64,000 nt of DNA from Mytilus californianus (lineage: Eukaryota; Mollusca; Bivalvia; Mytilida; Mytilidae). The notes beneath the pieces are model-generated. The model was not told where the DNA came from. It ran no database searches and saw only the letters and a program-made list of their open reading frames with translations. A program made the translations under genes and the position numbers. Position 1 is the first letter of the stretch, and the number at the start of each line of letters is the position of its first letter. Below, piece after piece: positions 15,501 to 30,500 of this stretch. The DNA is taken from positions 81,279,143 to 81,343,142 of the forward strand of contig NW_026262679.1 of NCBI RefSeq assembly GCF_021869535.1, given 5' to 3'.

Positions 15501-18500
15501 CTTGTGGTACAATTTCAGAGAGATCCATACACTTGAACACAAGTTATTGTCTGGAAACTAGAAAAATGCTTATTTTTGGCCCCTTTTTGGCCCCTTATTC
15601 CTAAACGTTTTGGGCAATTACCCCCAAACTCAATTCCAGCTTTCCCTTTGTGATATGGAACCTTGTAGTACAATTTCAGAAAGATCCATACACTTACACA
15701 CAAGTTATTATCATGAAACTAGAAAAATGCGTTTTTTGCCCCTTTTTTGGCCCCTAATTCCTAATATTTTGAGGCAATTACCCCCAAATCAATCCCAGCC
15801 TTCCCTGTGTGATATGGAACCTTGTGGTACAATTTCAGAGAGATCCATACACTTGAACACAAGTTATTGTCTGGAAACTAGAAAAATGCTTATTTTTGGC
15901 CCCTTTTTGGCCCCTTATTCCTAAACGTTTTGGGCAATTACCCCCAAACTCAATTCCAGCTTTCCCTTTGTGATATGGAACCTTGTAGTACAATTTCAGA
16001 AGATCCATACACTTACATACAAGTTATTGTCATGAAACTAGAAAAATGCTTTTTTTTGGGCTCTTTTTTGGCCCCTAATTCCTAATATTTTGAGGCAATT
16101 ACCCCCAAAATCAATCCCAGCATTCCCTGTGTGATATGGAACCTTGTGGTACAATGTCAGAGAGATCCATACACTAACACACAAGTTATGTCTGGAAGTT
16201 ACAAAAATGCTTATTTTTGGCCCCTAATTCCTTAACTGTTGGTACCATAACCCCCAAAATCAATCCCAACCTTCCTTTTGTGGTAATGAACCTTATGGTA
16301 AAATTTCATAGAGATCCATTCACTTAAACTAAAGTTAGAGTGCGAAAACCAATGTGTCTTTGGACGACGCCGGACGACGACGACAACGCCAACGTCATAC
16401 CAATATACGACAGCAAAAATTTTTTGCGGTCGTATAAAAACAAATACTAAAAATAAACTAGAGGCTCTAAAGAGCCTGTGTCGCTCACCTAGGTCTATGT
16501 GCATATTAAACAATGGACACACTTCAACATTGTAGAGTAGAATAAAATTCATGACAAAAATCTCTTTTTTGTTGATCTTGTATTGTTGATAATTTTTTAT
16601 GTTTAGTTTCTGCTCAAAACACAAAAGACAGTAAAACAATCGTTATTTAAGGCCAATCACTCCTATAAAGAGTCTTCTAACTATATTAAAAAAATCTGAC
16701 TTGTATGTAGATCTTGCCTTACTGATCATTTTTGTTATTCAAAGTTTCTGTATATCTTTAATGGTTTTCGAGATAATAGGCAAAAGTGCCAAAAATTGGT
16801 AAAAATCGTCATATAAGAGCAATAACTTCAATAACAAGTCAACTAAAGAATTCGGCTTTTATACTTATTTGTAGATCTTGCTTTGCTGATCAGTTTTGCT
16901 TTTTAAGTTAGAGCTCATCAACATTGTGAACATTTCTGCAATTGTCAGATTTTTTTCTATTTATAACGGTTTTCAAAATAATACGCAAAACTGGCATTTA
17001 ACCTATGTTCTATTTTTAGCCATGTCATCCATCTAGGTTGGCAGGAGGGGGTCATTGGAAACATATTTTTTAACCAGATACCCTCAGGGCTCAAACTACT
17101 TCTGAATCATAGGGAGTAGTGACTTCTCCTTTTGAAACTGAGAGGGAGAAGTGGTGAATTTTGAAATTGAAGTGCTCATTCGCTCGCGGCGCTACAATGT
17201 TTGGTTTTTACTATAATACAAAGAGCCATATGTATCTTATTTTTTGTTATATTGTTCAATTTGTACCTGGGTATACAATTAAAGTAACATGGTAACAGTT
17301 CAAATTCAAAGTTGTTTAATTTTATCATATTTAGTTGCACAATCATATTAGTCCTCTTGTCAGAAAAAAACAATTAAATATCTGGCAATAATAAGAAAAA
17401 AAATATTTTTATATCAAAAAGGAAAAGAAAGTTGTTATATCAATTAAAATTCAATTAAAAACTACTCTGTTATCATGTTTATTAAATTAAGTATTTCTCA
17501 TTAAAATGATATGTAAATTTGATAGTTTTATTTAACACAGATAAGCTTGGACATAATATAATTATATTAGTGTAATAGTCCCAGAGTTGAGCAACTTTAA
17601 TTTATAAATTGAAACAATGCATATACATGGAAATATATACATTAATCAAGAAGATCTAACCAAAAGTATGTTAATGCTTGTGGAATGCGTAATTTTTCCT
17701 TTTGTGATCAATTTTCTTCTGTCAGCTGTACCATTCATGCGTCCGTAGTCGTTATCGCAAGAATCCGGTTTTCAGTCATAGCTGGTCCGTTTCCGATGAA
17801 ATCCCGACTCAGATCTGTAGTTGAACAATAATTTACCCAAAAATTTAAATGGCGGACGAAGAAAAATTTACAAATATAAATGATGTTTGACATGCTATTT
17901 GGAAGGGAATATGACGTTTTTAATGCAATATAAGGATAACCAATTTATAATTACTTCAGGCAAATTTCATCAGTAACAAGCTTATTTTGCCGAAAGTTAG
18001 AATGATTTGATATACACAAGTACCGGAAGTGATAAAAAATTGTCTTTATGAAATTAACATGCAACCAACTTTAAAATCAATGCTTTAACCTCTTTTCTAA
18101 AGAAAATAAATCGTTTATGTCTTTGAATTTCTTTACTTTCAAATGAAAAATTGCTGTTTCATCGACTTGGTAAATGTTGAATATTGCTGATGACGAAAGC
18201 GACTGAAAGCAAGTATTGATAACAACAGGGCAACTAGATTTCGCTTTTGACGGTCGGGCAAAGCGAAGTGACGGACGGGAAAGCGACTTTGTCGCCCCAG
18301 TCGCCTGCTAGCGTGAGCCCTGACCCTAATGGTGATTGTCGCCAAATTTTGTTAAATTTGGCCCAGTGGTTTCAGAATAGAAAATTTTTGTAAAAGTTAA
18401 CAGACGACAATGACAGATGATGGACACAATGTGATGAGAAAAGCTCACTAAAAGGACTTGTCCTAATGGATCTTTGCCTTAATTGTTTGGTCAAAGATTA

Positions 18501-21500
18501 CAAAAATAAATTCCATAGCACAAAGTCCAAAAACTCTTTTACAGCAAAAGGACAAGTAATAAAAATCAAAAGAGAGCTCATATAAAATAACAATGTGATA
18601 CAAAAAATTTGAACTTTTAGATAAAGCAGAATTGAGTAATAGTCATACAAGTGATAGAACATCCACGGTTTGATAACCATAACAGTAAATCTGTTACAAC
18701 AAAAACCATACCGATAAAAAGAGTTGTTTACATGACACCTCACAATTTTATGAATCTTATTTGATACAAACTTGATTCTCCATAAACTATGGTTGAATGA
18801 AAAATCAATAAAATTAAGATCAAAAGGAATGAAAACTATGTTTCTCTGCAAAATGACATTATGACTTAAATATTGCCAAGATTTAAAACTTACATAATCA
18901 GGATGACTTGGTATGATAAATTCTTCATAAAATGGATGGCATCCTTGCTTCTCAAACTTGTCATTATCATAAATAACTGTCTCAGAAACTTGTCGTCTGG
19001 TCGGTTGTTTCAATGATTTAATTGTACTTTGCCACCATTTTGTATCTGCAACTGTTGACAACACAGCTTTTGTTGTCTTGGTTGTGGAGGACAGAATCTG
19101 TGTCGTATGCTGCAAAGCAGCCGTGGCTGACAATGGCGCCCTCTCTGATGATTTGTCATCTACTTCCATGTCAGTGTGAATAGTGCTGTATAACATCTAC
19201 AAGTATTATCAGATATTAAAATAATTTATCAAATAGTATTTTTCTAGTCTTAGACAAGTATAATCTCACAATTTTCATATAAAATACTGTAAATTCACAA
19301 ATTATTGTGGGGATTTTATTAATGCAAATAATGTGATTAGACCAGTATTGCAATAACAAGAACTCGCATTGTGATATTTTATACATATATCAATGAATGC
19401 AGATTTTTTGAAATCTCAATAATTAATCTTGCATTGTTGTCCATTCTTCACAAATCGCAATAATAAATGCATGCAATAATTTCTGAATTTACAGTACTGG
19501 GGATTCATTTATTTTCCTTCATACCAACAGTGTTCTCCCCAGGATTTTTGGATAACACCAGGGTAACACATGTGGACAGCTTGGTGAAATGATTCATACA
19601 ATCAGATGTGTCGTGTCACGTCGCTAAGCTAAGCTATATTTCTAGTTGCTGCAGTATGTCTCTTGTTTTGTTTTAACACTGTGGTACTGTGTTATGTAGA
19701 CATTGAGTCAGAAAATTATTGGTAAAAAAAGAAGTAAATCAATAAACAGTTTGTATACTTTAATATTTTTTTTAAATAAATAAAACATGATTCATTACAA
19801 AATATTCATCTAAATTTAAAGTAATCAAATCTTTTATAAAATCCATGGTCAATAAAAATAAAATATCATTCAAAGGAGACCAAAAATGTTCAATTTAAAA
19901 AAACAACTTTATAGTTTCTAGAAAGAAAGTTGTTGTATGTGAAAGGATTCTTGTCATAAGGAGATATAAAATAACAAGAACAAATATTGATTTATTGTTT
20001 GAACCAGTTTCTATCTTAAATTAAAAAGAAATTTTTCATTAATTTAAAAACATTTTGCCATAGATTTCATGTAAATATTAACCTTTCTTGTCTTTGGTGA
20101 TAATCAAACATTGATACAGACTTAATACTGCACTGAAATCTAAATCTTTATTTGTCATGATCCATTTAAAAAGAATTCCTATATCTTAGGTCTATAAGTA
20201 GTATATTCAATGTCAACAACAAAGTCTCCCTATTTTTCTCGCCTAAATGACAGGAAGTAGATATAAATAGATTTAACATGTGCTTATGGATAAAATTTGC
20301 AAGATTACTTCTGTTATTAAATAATTGTGGATATAGATATCCAGTTTGAAGTTACAGTCATACATTTTATTTATTAAATAGAATAGATTGCAATTAATTG
20401 CAAATAAACTTTAATATTCTACGTGAACTAACTGGGTCATGTGATATGTACATATGTCCGTCCCCTTCACAGATACTATAGTTTGAAACCAGATATCATG
20501 CACTAACTATGTCATAATTAAAGAAAATTTTGGCCATGGTTTAATCAGACATATTATACTATACTAATAAGCCAACTTTATTATGTACAAAAAATGTACA
20601 GGCGTGTGTGCAACTATCAGGTTCACACTGTTTGTGTACAAAGTATTTGCAGACTTGTCACAGGTCAGCGCTTGGGTTGTGAGTGAAGCCATGAAATAGT
20701 TATCAGTGATCATAAAGATCATATCATAGGGAACATGTGTACTAAGTTTCAAGTTGATTGGACTTCAACTTCATCAAAAACTACCTTTACCAAAAAACTT
20801 CAACCTGAAGCTGGATGGATGGACGGACGGACGGACGAATGAAGGGGATGCACAGACCAGAAAACATAATGCCCCTACTACTATCGTAGGTGGGGCATAA
20901 AAAAACATTTTAAAGTAAACTATGTTAATCCTTGAAAATATTTTAAACACCTACATTTCTCCATTTTAAATCTCACAAAAATTATACACTATAGCTTAAA
21001 TGTAAGAACTCTTTTACACTTCTACAGTATCAAATAGTAATATGATTCACTATCCTGAAATTCAAAAATGCACAAGTCTTTAGTTTTATTTTTTAAATGT
21101 CAAAACAGTAGCTGAGTAAATAAAATGCTCCGCTGGGCGCAGCTTGATACGACCGCAGAACTGAACAGTTGGGGCAAGTATGGACACAACATTCAAGCTT
21201 GATACAGCACTGAATTTGGATTGTGATTAAATATTTGACACAGCATAGGTTTCTGACATAGAATGAATGTGGTCTAAGAACTTAAATTTTTTTTAATTTA
21301 CCTATTCAAACCATGTCATTATTATTTGCTCTTATATATAAATCAGAAATAACCAATTTAAAATGGAAAATTTTAAAGAAAAAAAAAGGAAAAAAATGGA
21401 AAAAAAATCCCTCCCCCAAATTTTTTGAACCCCCTTATGATTCATCACCCCCGAACTCAATCCCAGCCTTCCCTTTGTTGTATGGTACCTTGCAGTACAA

Positions 21501-24500
21501 TTTCAGAGAGATCCATACACTTGAACACAAGTTATTGTCTGGAAACTAGAAAAATGCTTGTTTTCAGGCCCCTTTTTGGCCCCAAATTCCTAAACGTTTA
21601 GGGCAATTACCCCCAAACTCAAAAACAGCTTTCCATTTGTGATATGGAACCTTGTAGTACAATTTCATAAAGATCCATACACTTACACACAAGTTATTGT
21701 CCTGAAACAAGAAAAATGCTTGTTTTTTGCCCCTTTTTTGCCCCTAATTCCTAAAATTTGAGGCAATTACCCCCAAAATCAATCCCAGCCTTCCCTATGT
21801 GGTATGGTACCTTGCAGTACAATTTCAGAGAGATCCTTACACTTGAACACAAGTTATTGTCTGGAAACTAGAAAAATGCTTATTTTTGGCCCCTTTTTGG
21901 CCCCTTATTCCTAAACGTTTTGGGCAATTACCCCCAAACTCAATTCCAGCTTTCCCTTTGTGACATGGAACCTTGTAGTACAATTTCAGAAAGATCTATA
22001 CACTTACACACAAGTAATTGTCATGAAATTAGAAAAATGCTTGTTTTTTGTCCCTTTTTTGGCCCCTAATTCCTAAAATTTTGAGGCAATTACCCCCAAA
22101 GTCAATCCCAGCATTCCCTTTGTGATATGGAACCTTGTGGTACAATGTCAGAGAGATCCATACATTAACACACAAGTTATGTCTGGAAGTTACAAAAAAG
22201 CTTATTTTTGGCCCCTAATTCCTTAACTGTTGGTTCCATAACCCCCAAAATCAATCCCAACCTTCCTTTTGTGGTATTGAATCTTATGGTAAAATTTCAT
22301 AGAGATCCATTCACTTAAACTAAAGTTAGAGTGCAAAAACCAATGTGTCTTTGGACGACGACGACGACGACGTCATACCAATATACGACCGCAAAATTTT
22401 TTTGCGGTCATATAAAAATTGGTATGATTTATATTTCCTTTCCTCAAAAGAGATAATAAACTTATTATAATACCTGAGTTTCCAGAACAGCCTTGGCCTG
22501 TAGTATAGGTTCTATCATATCGGCTGGACAGTATGCTAATGAAAATGACAACAAATCTGCCCTACAAAGTAAAGCAAATTAAAACTTGTTTTTGGTAAAA
22601 AAAACTTTATTGAATAAGTTATTTTCAGTTTTCAAAGTTACAAAGGGCCATAATTCAAAATGCAAAGTCAAGTACTGTGGATTTTTTTATTTTCGTGGAT
22701 ACCAATTTTCATGGTTGAAGGAAAAATTTATTTTCGAGAATATTTGATTTCGTGGTTTTACAAAAGTCTGCATACAAGTCATTATAAAAATTTAACTTCC
22801 TCAACATTTTAATTTTTAGTCCACCTGTACCCAAGAAATCCACAAAAATTGGTGTCCAACGAATAATAATGAATCCACAGTAAATCTGCATGTACCTGTC
22901 CTAAGTCAGGAATCTGATTACAGTAGTTGTCGTCTCTTTATGTAGTTCATACGTGTTTCTCGTTTCTATATAGATTAGACCGTTGGTTTTTCCGTTTGAA
23001 TGGTTTTACACTAGTAATTTTTTGGGGCCCTTTATAGCCTGCTGTTCGGTGTGAGCCAATGCTCCGTGTTGAAGGCCGTACCTTGACCTACAATGGTTTA
23101 CTTTTATAAATTGTAACTTGGATGGAGAGTTATCTCATTGGCACTCATACCACATCTTCCTATATCTATGTAAATTTGACATGCATAATTGTTGATGTTG
23201 GCAACCAATTACAATCGGTTTTGTTTCAATTATGTCCATATGTGTTAGATGGACACGATGAAAACAATGTGAACATCCTCTCTGGAAAGTAAGAATATAA
23301 ACTAAGATGAAATTCTACATGAAAATCTGCTTTTACATTATCTATGCATGGCACCACTTTTAATGACTTATATAAGAGTATAATCTCACTTGGCTGAAAT
23401 ATCTTTAAAATCTTCAAAGCTGGCTAGATCTACACAGACATCCCACACAGGACCAAACATTCTATCAATCAAATCCTGGCATACTTCATAGGCAAAAGTA
23501 CAATCATGGGCCTGAAATTAAATGTAAAATGTACAGTAAAATGTTTTTAAGATTTGAAATTAAAGTTTGTGTCTAGATAGTTTCTGCAATGTATTGTTTT
23601 ATGAGAGACTTTTTTTTCTTAAAAGAAACTTTAATGCTACATGAAATATCTTTCATCTAAACAGCTATTTAAGTGGATGTGTAAGCATGGTGATTTTTGG
23701 GCAGCGGTTACTTTTGCTTATTTTGTGAAAACATCATATAACAAAAAATATCCTGCTTGCAAATAGTGTGTAGAAATCAACAATTTTGATGTGACAGGCA
23801 AACTTATCATTATCATTTCAAAACATAAATTGAGTGATGATAGAAGTAATGTAGTCAAATATCTCCAGAAATAGGCTTTATAAATACCTTAACTGCACCT
23901 CTAGCAATCAAATGCAGAACTTTTCCTTCCCGTAAATTGGTGTTTCCTTTCTCAATTTTCAACAAATGACTTAACCGCATCAACTGAAAAGAATACAAAT
24001 TTTAACATTATACTCCAGTACTTAGCAAATGATATAAATGATATGAAGATTTTCTGGATCTTTATAGTACAATGTTATTGTTATATATTTATCCTATAAA
24101 GAAATGTTAAAACCAGTTCTACATTTTTTATCAAAAGACAGCTTATGGAATCTTATTTCATTTTTTTTTTAATAATTTTTGGATGTTAATAATTGATAAA
24201 CACATATGAATAATAAAAAGAGTCAATGAGTCAGCAATGCAACATCATATAACAAACACACAAGTAAACAAACAAAGATACATACAGTCGAAATTGAATC
24301 CTTTCTACTTAATCTTCTCTCATTAAAAGGATGTTGCTGCTACAGCACATTTCAGTGAAGCCCAATTCTAAATACTGTTTAATTCACTAACTATCTTTAA
24401 ATATTGGATTAATTTGTGTGAGGGACCTTGGTGGTCGAGTTTATCTAAGTAGAGTAACAACTGTATCACTAGCCTGCCAACACTGAGGTAGTGAGTTTGA

Positions 24501-27500
24501 ACCCTGCACATGGCAGATGCATTTGACTCCAATCTAAATTGACTAGGATTGTCAGTTTTCCTGCTGAAGGTCATGGTTCTCTTTGAGAACTTCAGTTTTC
24601 TCCACCAAAAAATAAAGCAGCCATGAAACAACCAATAGTGTTGAGAGTGGCATTAAAAACCCAATAACAATCAATAAATTTGTGCCAAAATAACTATTCC
24701 TTGTCATATGCGGCAGATTTTGTAGAGATACATGAATGCATCACTGTATACATACCTTTTTCTGTTGTTTGTATGATGTATCTCTGGTACTAAGAGCTTT
24801 TTCAATCAATTCTATTCTATCTTTAGTCTGTCTCACTACAAAAAATATAACAAAACCATTAAAAAAATTCAGTGTGATCACATTGTCATTGTATATTATC
24901 TGATTTATATAACAGAATTCAATTTAAAACAGATGCTCCATATTTTCAACATAAACTAGTTGTAAGTTACTGAATTGTTCAGAACTAATTAGTCATTTCA
25001 ATATTAAAGTTTTTCTGTAAGTTGCCTACAAAACGATCTGGAGGATTATATATCTATAACCATATGCATTATTTGCTGAAATTTTCAAACTATTTGTCTA
25101 CCAATTGTAGCCAGATGTACTCTTCAGAATCTTATTTTGATAGTTTCCTCCATATAATAAGCCTTGTTTTACTACGTTTTCTACTGGTATATCCTGTGTG
25201 GTAATTAGTATGTATATCATTGATAGTCCATAATCACATCAATTACCTTGTGCGGGTATAATTGATACACCAAAATCATCCAACATAGCAAGGGAGTTAA
25301 TCAAATCCAGTTCTTCTTGTATCAAAGTAGGTGTGTCTCTTATCAAATTTAAACATACCCTGAAATACAAAATTTTTAGTTTTAGAAATATTCTTTTTCA
25401 AATACTGTGGATTCATTATAATTTTCGTGGCTTTCATGGGTACAAGTAAACAGGGAATTCAAATCTTTATCGCAGTACACATTTTCTATAGGCTTGTATG
25501 CAGACTTTTGTAAAACCACAAAATCAAATATCCACAAAAATACATTTTTTCCTTGAATCCATGAAAATTGGAATCCAAGAAAATAAATAAGTCCTTAGTA
25601 TGCAAATCTTACTATGGTGGTTAAAAATTGAGATAGGCAATCTTTGAACTTAACTAGATAAATGTATTCAGTCCTCTCTACATACAAAATCTAATTGTCT
25701 CAATTGCTTTGTGTAATTTTAAAATTAGTCAAGTATTTCCAAGTCATCAATACCCTTTACATTTATAACAAATGGTTTTAACTGCAAAAACGTAAATAAA
25801 ATTTTGCACTTTCTTTCAACTGGTCTGTTTGATTTAAAATTTAAAAAAAATGATGAAATAAAATAAATATATCCACCATATTTGAACTCTGGTGGATAGT
25901 TGACTCATTGGCAATCATACCACATTTCCTTATTTTTATATATATTTTGAAATAAAAACTAGGAGATCTAATTGAGTGAGAAAGAAATTTGAGTAACATA
26001 TGAATAATTGTAAAAATCACCTGGCAAGATCTATACATGGATCCTTCATATCTGTAGAAGAATCAAAATACTCCTGGGCTGATGAAACCACTAGCTGTAT
26101 GGCTCGTTTATATGACACCTTTAAATCCTTTGTGTAGGATTGAGTTGGAAGACTCTCATTATTGCTTCTTTCTATGTACTCTCCTGCTAAAGTTATGCTC
26201 TCTCTTCTCCCAGAACAGAGCAAGCTCTCAGTAAATATCTGAAAAAGAAGATGTTTTAAGACACAAATGTGTAGTCCACATAACTGTGTAAAAGCTTGAA
26301 AACTAGTGTTGAGAACCACCTGATAAAACCCATCTAAAGGCTAGATTTAAGAAACATGAACAGATTCAAATTCATATTTTTATACCAAACACTAGAAAGT
26401 CTCCTTTTGAAATCATATTATATTTACAAAAGATTTATCAAAAATTGTGCAGTACAACCTTACTTAAAACTATAACTATGCTTTAACTTTTTCATGATGG
26501 TAAACCAACAGCCATAATTTCTGCTTAATATCTTTGAAAAAAATACTTTAAATAATTGATGTTTTAACAAATATAAAAAAAGTAGAAAAATATATACAGT
26601 CAAACCTGTATTAAGCAGTCACTCTTGGGAAGTATCAAAAGTGACTGCTCAAGAGAGGTTACCTTTGAAACAAGGTTCTAAAAACTACCCATTATGACAT
26701 CAGCCATGGCTGGGATCAGGTCAAATTGTTTTAGTGTTTTCAATTGGTAGTGTTATTGTACTTGTGAGCAGTGGAATAAAAAATGGCGGATCCTGGTAAT
26801 GTAAATTTGAAGAAAAATTCGTAATGTTCGTATATGTATATAGTTAAAGTTCGTGAAGAAATAAGTCCCCGATACTGTTTTCGATGGAAACTGAAAAGTG
26901 TTGAAAAAAACGAATTCAAAATCTATTGCATGATCTTGGTTGCAAACGGGTTTCCAGTTTCATTTTGATTTCGATATTGACAACATTTAATTTTCGTCAT
27001 AAAGATTTTTGGTACTTAACAACATTAAAATGATGATTTCATTCGCAGATAAGGTGACCGCTGAAACGAGTTAAATTATATAGAGAAAATGTCTGGGAGG
27101 GTTTGAAAGTGACCGTTAGAGACAGGTAACCGCTGAAATGAGGTGACCGTTAAGGCAGGTTTCACTGTATATCAATTATTCAATGACATAAGTTCATCCT
27201 CAAGAGACTACACCATAGACCTTATCGATATTTGGGACTTTGTGACACTTGACCTGAAAATTTGTGACACTTGAACTATTGGCATCATACAACAATCACT
27301 TTTCTTTTGTGGCATCAGACATTTCTCTTGTGACATCAAAATTTTAAGGGAAGGTTTGTGATGTCCAGTAATGGCAGACAAATGGGGATAAGGTGTATTC
27401 ACATACCTCATGACACAGACCAGACGACAGACATCTGTAGACTTGATTTTGTAACTGTATGACATCATCATGTAATTTTCTCCATGCAATTTCTGATAAG

Positions 27501-30500
27501 GGTTCACTTCTGTCAATTATAAATTCAAACATGAAAATTCAGGAATACTACACAAACATGCTACTAACTATATGTGAAATGGAATTTTCAATTTAAGAAT
27601 AAGCATTCATTTTGACTTAATGGAAACTAAGATTTGTTATTTCAAGTTTGAGGTCCTTTTGGTCTTATATTATATTTAAGTATTTATACATCCTTGTACA
27701 ATTTCAGTGTATCTGATGGAGGTAAATTCAGAAAGTGTTTTAAACGCAGCAAATTTATAAAATATTATCGATGTCTGTTTTCTTAGAGCATAATGATATG
27801 ATTGTTCCTCTTTTATTTTTAAGCAATGTGACATGCTATAAGAATTCTGAGTGTTATTATTTATTTCATGACTGATATTGCTAGACAAGCATATTAAAGA
27901 TTATCACATACTGTCGATTCATTTATTTTTGTGGATTGAAGAAAAACTATATTTAAGTTGATACTTGATTTCGTGTTTTTGCAAAAGTTTGCATACAACG
28001 GAATCCTACGAAATATGTATGCTTAGTTGAACATTTAAATTGGTTGTTCATCTTTTCCAACGAAATCCATGAAAATTTTTCCAACGAATAATAATGAATC
28101 CACAGTACAGGGGCTCTTTTCACAAAAAATCTTACGAGTAAAAATAGTCATAAGTCATGAACATTTCAGTATAACTTAAGATAAATTTTAATCGTAAGAT
28201 TTTTTGTGAAAAGAGTCGCAGTATTTTGTTTATTTTTTCAGGTAAAAGGATTACACCACTTATGCAAAAAATGAATCATTAACCCATTACACAGACATTA
28301 TCTAACCTTTTGCCAGCAGCTCTTGTCAATCTTATCATTAACATCTTGGCATCTTCTGCATCTTTCTGTAATTAAAAAAAAAACATTTGGTAATCTTTGA
28401 ACTTTTTACAAAATGAATGGACTGGCCAGACAAACAAAATTACTGGACTCAAGATTATATGAACAAAGTAAGAAAATTGCAAAAACTAAAATCGTAAGAA
28501 AACCAAAATTAAAGCTATGAGGAAAAAAGTAAGAACATGTACTCAACAGGGCTTCCAAAAAATATTTGAGCCAGCCGGACATTTTAATCCCTTAAGACTA
28601 AGTATCAAAAGGCAACTATGGTAATCAGTTGGCCATCATATAATCAATGATTGACATTAAAACGATATTAAATTTGATGTTCTCACATAAACTGTTAAAT
28701 TGACAGTTCATCATTCGAAGTGTGCAACATCAGCATACTAATATCTACCTTAGACTCTTTATTTGTGCAAAATAACGTTGTCAAAAACTTTACTTTCGTT
28801 TTTAAAAAGCACATTTTCCTAATACCGGATGTTGACTTGACAATGGTAAAACACAGACCAGAGACGGATACATAAAAATCCGTGTACTTTAACAAAGCAC
28901 AATTGAGTTTAAGTAGCGCTTTCCATGTTATTTCTTCAAGAAAATACTTGAAATGAAAGTTAGATAAAAGTATCAATGATAATTTTAGCATTTTTGAAGA
29001 ATTAGGATGCATAATTAAATTTCCCACCTGCGCACACATGTACTAGTTCAAACAACATGGTTCTGATTTCATCAAATATTATTTATAAACATATTTCTGA
29101 TAATTTCAATCTTTTTGACTAAATTAATTAGATGCAAAGCGCTGAAATGTAAGAAAATAACTTTGAATAGACCAATCAATGTCTGGTACAAAATAGTTTA
29201 CCTGTCACCTGAACAGGTAAATTTCAGCTGTCCGACAACTTATTAACCTTGATAAAAAATGAGAAGGTATTAAAGTAGGGCTTGTTTTGAAAGTACTTAT
29301 TCATCATGTCACTTTTATGACCGGAAATGTGTGGCTGTTTAAGGCAACAGGTCGGGTCAAAAAGATAGCATACACTTCCATTTTTTTTTTAATTATGTTA
29401 AAATGATCGTCTCTTAAGAAAGCCTTGAACACTAAAAGTAGATGACTGTTTCATGCTTTTCCCAGTCAGACAATGTCCGGAATATATGACCGTTTTGGAA
29501 GCCATGGTGCTCAATGGCATTTAAAGAAAAATGAAGAAGAAAGGGAGATAACTGGAGATACTACCAATATACTCTATAAAACTCAACGCATGTATGTGGA
29601 AGGTAGAGGAGAATTGCAAATAGTTAAAGAGGCAGGTAAGTTGAAATATTAAAGTGGTCTGCATAAATAAATATAACTTTAAAAAAGTTAATTAAACAAA
29701 ATTCCAAACAACATATTTTAAACAAAGTTACACAATACCTCTGTTTCTAGGATATAATGTAGAGGTTTCTTCACATCCTGTTCATGTAATATCTTTAACG
29801 CACTGAAAAAACAAGATAAAAGATCACATGATAAAATTGAAAATGATTGGAAATAGTCTTTTTTTATATCAAAGTGAAAGAATATTTGCCCCTGAATGAA
29901 AAATGAAGGTAAAATGCTTAATTTCTGTTTGTTGTTAGTACAGAAAACATGTGAAATAATAACATTAAACAGATTGTCATACACAAAGTTTTTAACATGA
30001 TATTAGTTGAATGAAGCTTATTTTTAACCATTTCATTATTTTCGAATTACTCTTTAAGCAATTCAATATATCTTTACATAATTTCATTAACATTTGAAGA
30101 TGTGATCTGAACATCCAATTATGTTGTAGCATTTTCTTATAAAATAATCATTACAGTGTGAAGTAAAAGGCTTTAACGCACTGTGCTCAAAATTGATACA
30201 ACAAAATGTCACAATACTATCGCTTTATACCATATCAATTCAATAAAATATAAACAGAATTCTATGATACTGATAACTTAGCAATATTTTTATTATAGTA
30301 GAAATTGCAATGGGATTGGTTTTGCAAAAATAAAATCAATTTTAAATTTGATAGCATTATTTAAATGCACGTTTTCCTGAAATCTCAATGATTATTTTGA
30401 TTTTTCCATTGTTCAACACTCACAATCATAAACGCATGCAGAAATTTTTGAATTTTACATACAATAGGTCCCCTATTCTTCTTGTGGCTTTCTCATGAAA

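Larger units (their letters stand above)
12426..16440 (+). repeat. Long compound repeat: F heads, 135-bp core, 35-bp core, 160/320-bp core, terminal hairpin
   Basis: Two head modules (about 12430-12610 and 12867-13050, with ATGCTCCGCAGGGCGCAG and ATACGACCGCAGAGGTCG). These lead into about seven 135-bp units (to 13680; CAGCATATCAAAGAACCCC) and six 35-bp units (13733-13960). After an inserted palindrome and TIR element (13964-14959), an A-rich leader and the 160-bp core (CCCTTTGTGATATGGAACC) run to 16340. Then comes a GACGACGACG microsatellite and a hairpin at 16405-16435 ending GCGGTCGTAT, the complement of the head ATACGACCGC. Treating it all as one element is an inference from head and tail agreement. 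Confidence 0.7.

Noticed and set aside
15290..15924. Two identical 104-codon frames and matching minus frames
   Set aside because: They are produced by the exact 320-bp tandem duplication and carry no protein-like features.
18498..18893. Extension of the NBAS exon 23 frame beyond its GTAAGT donor
   Set aside because: Composition turns hydrophobic and random, similarity to NBAS stops at the donor, and exon 24 continues the protein in phase.
28695..29039. 114-codon minus frame inside the 954-bp TIR element
   Set aside because: No transposase motif or other similarity; fits chance in AT-rich DNA.
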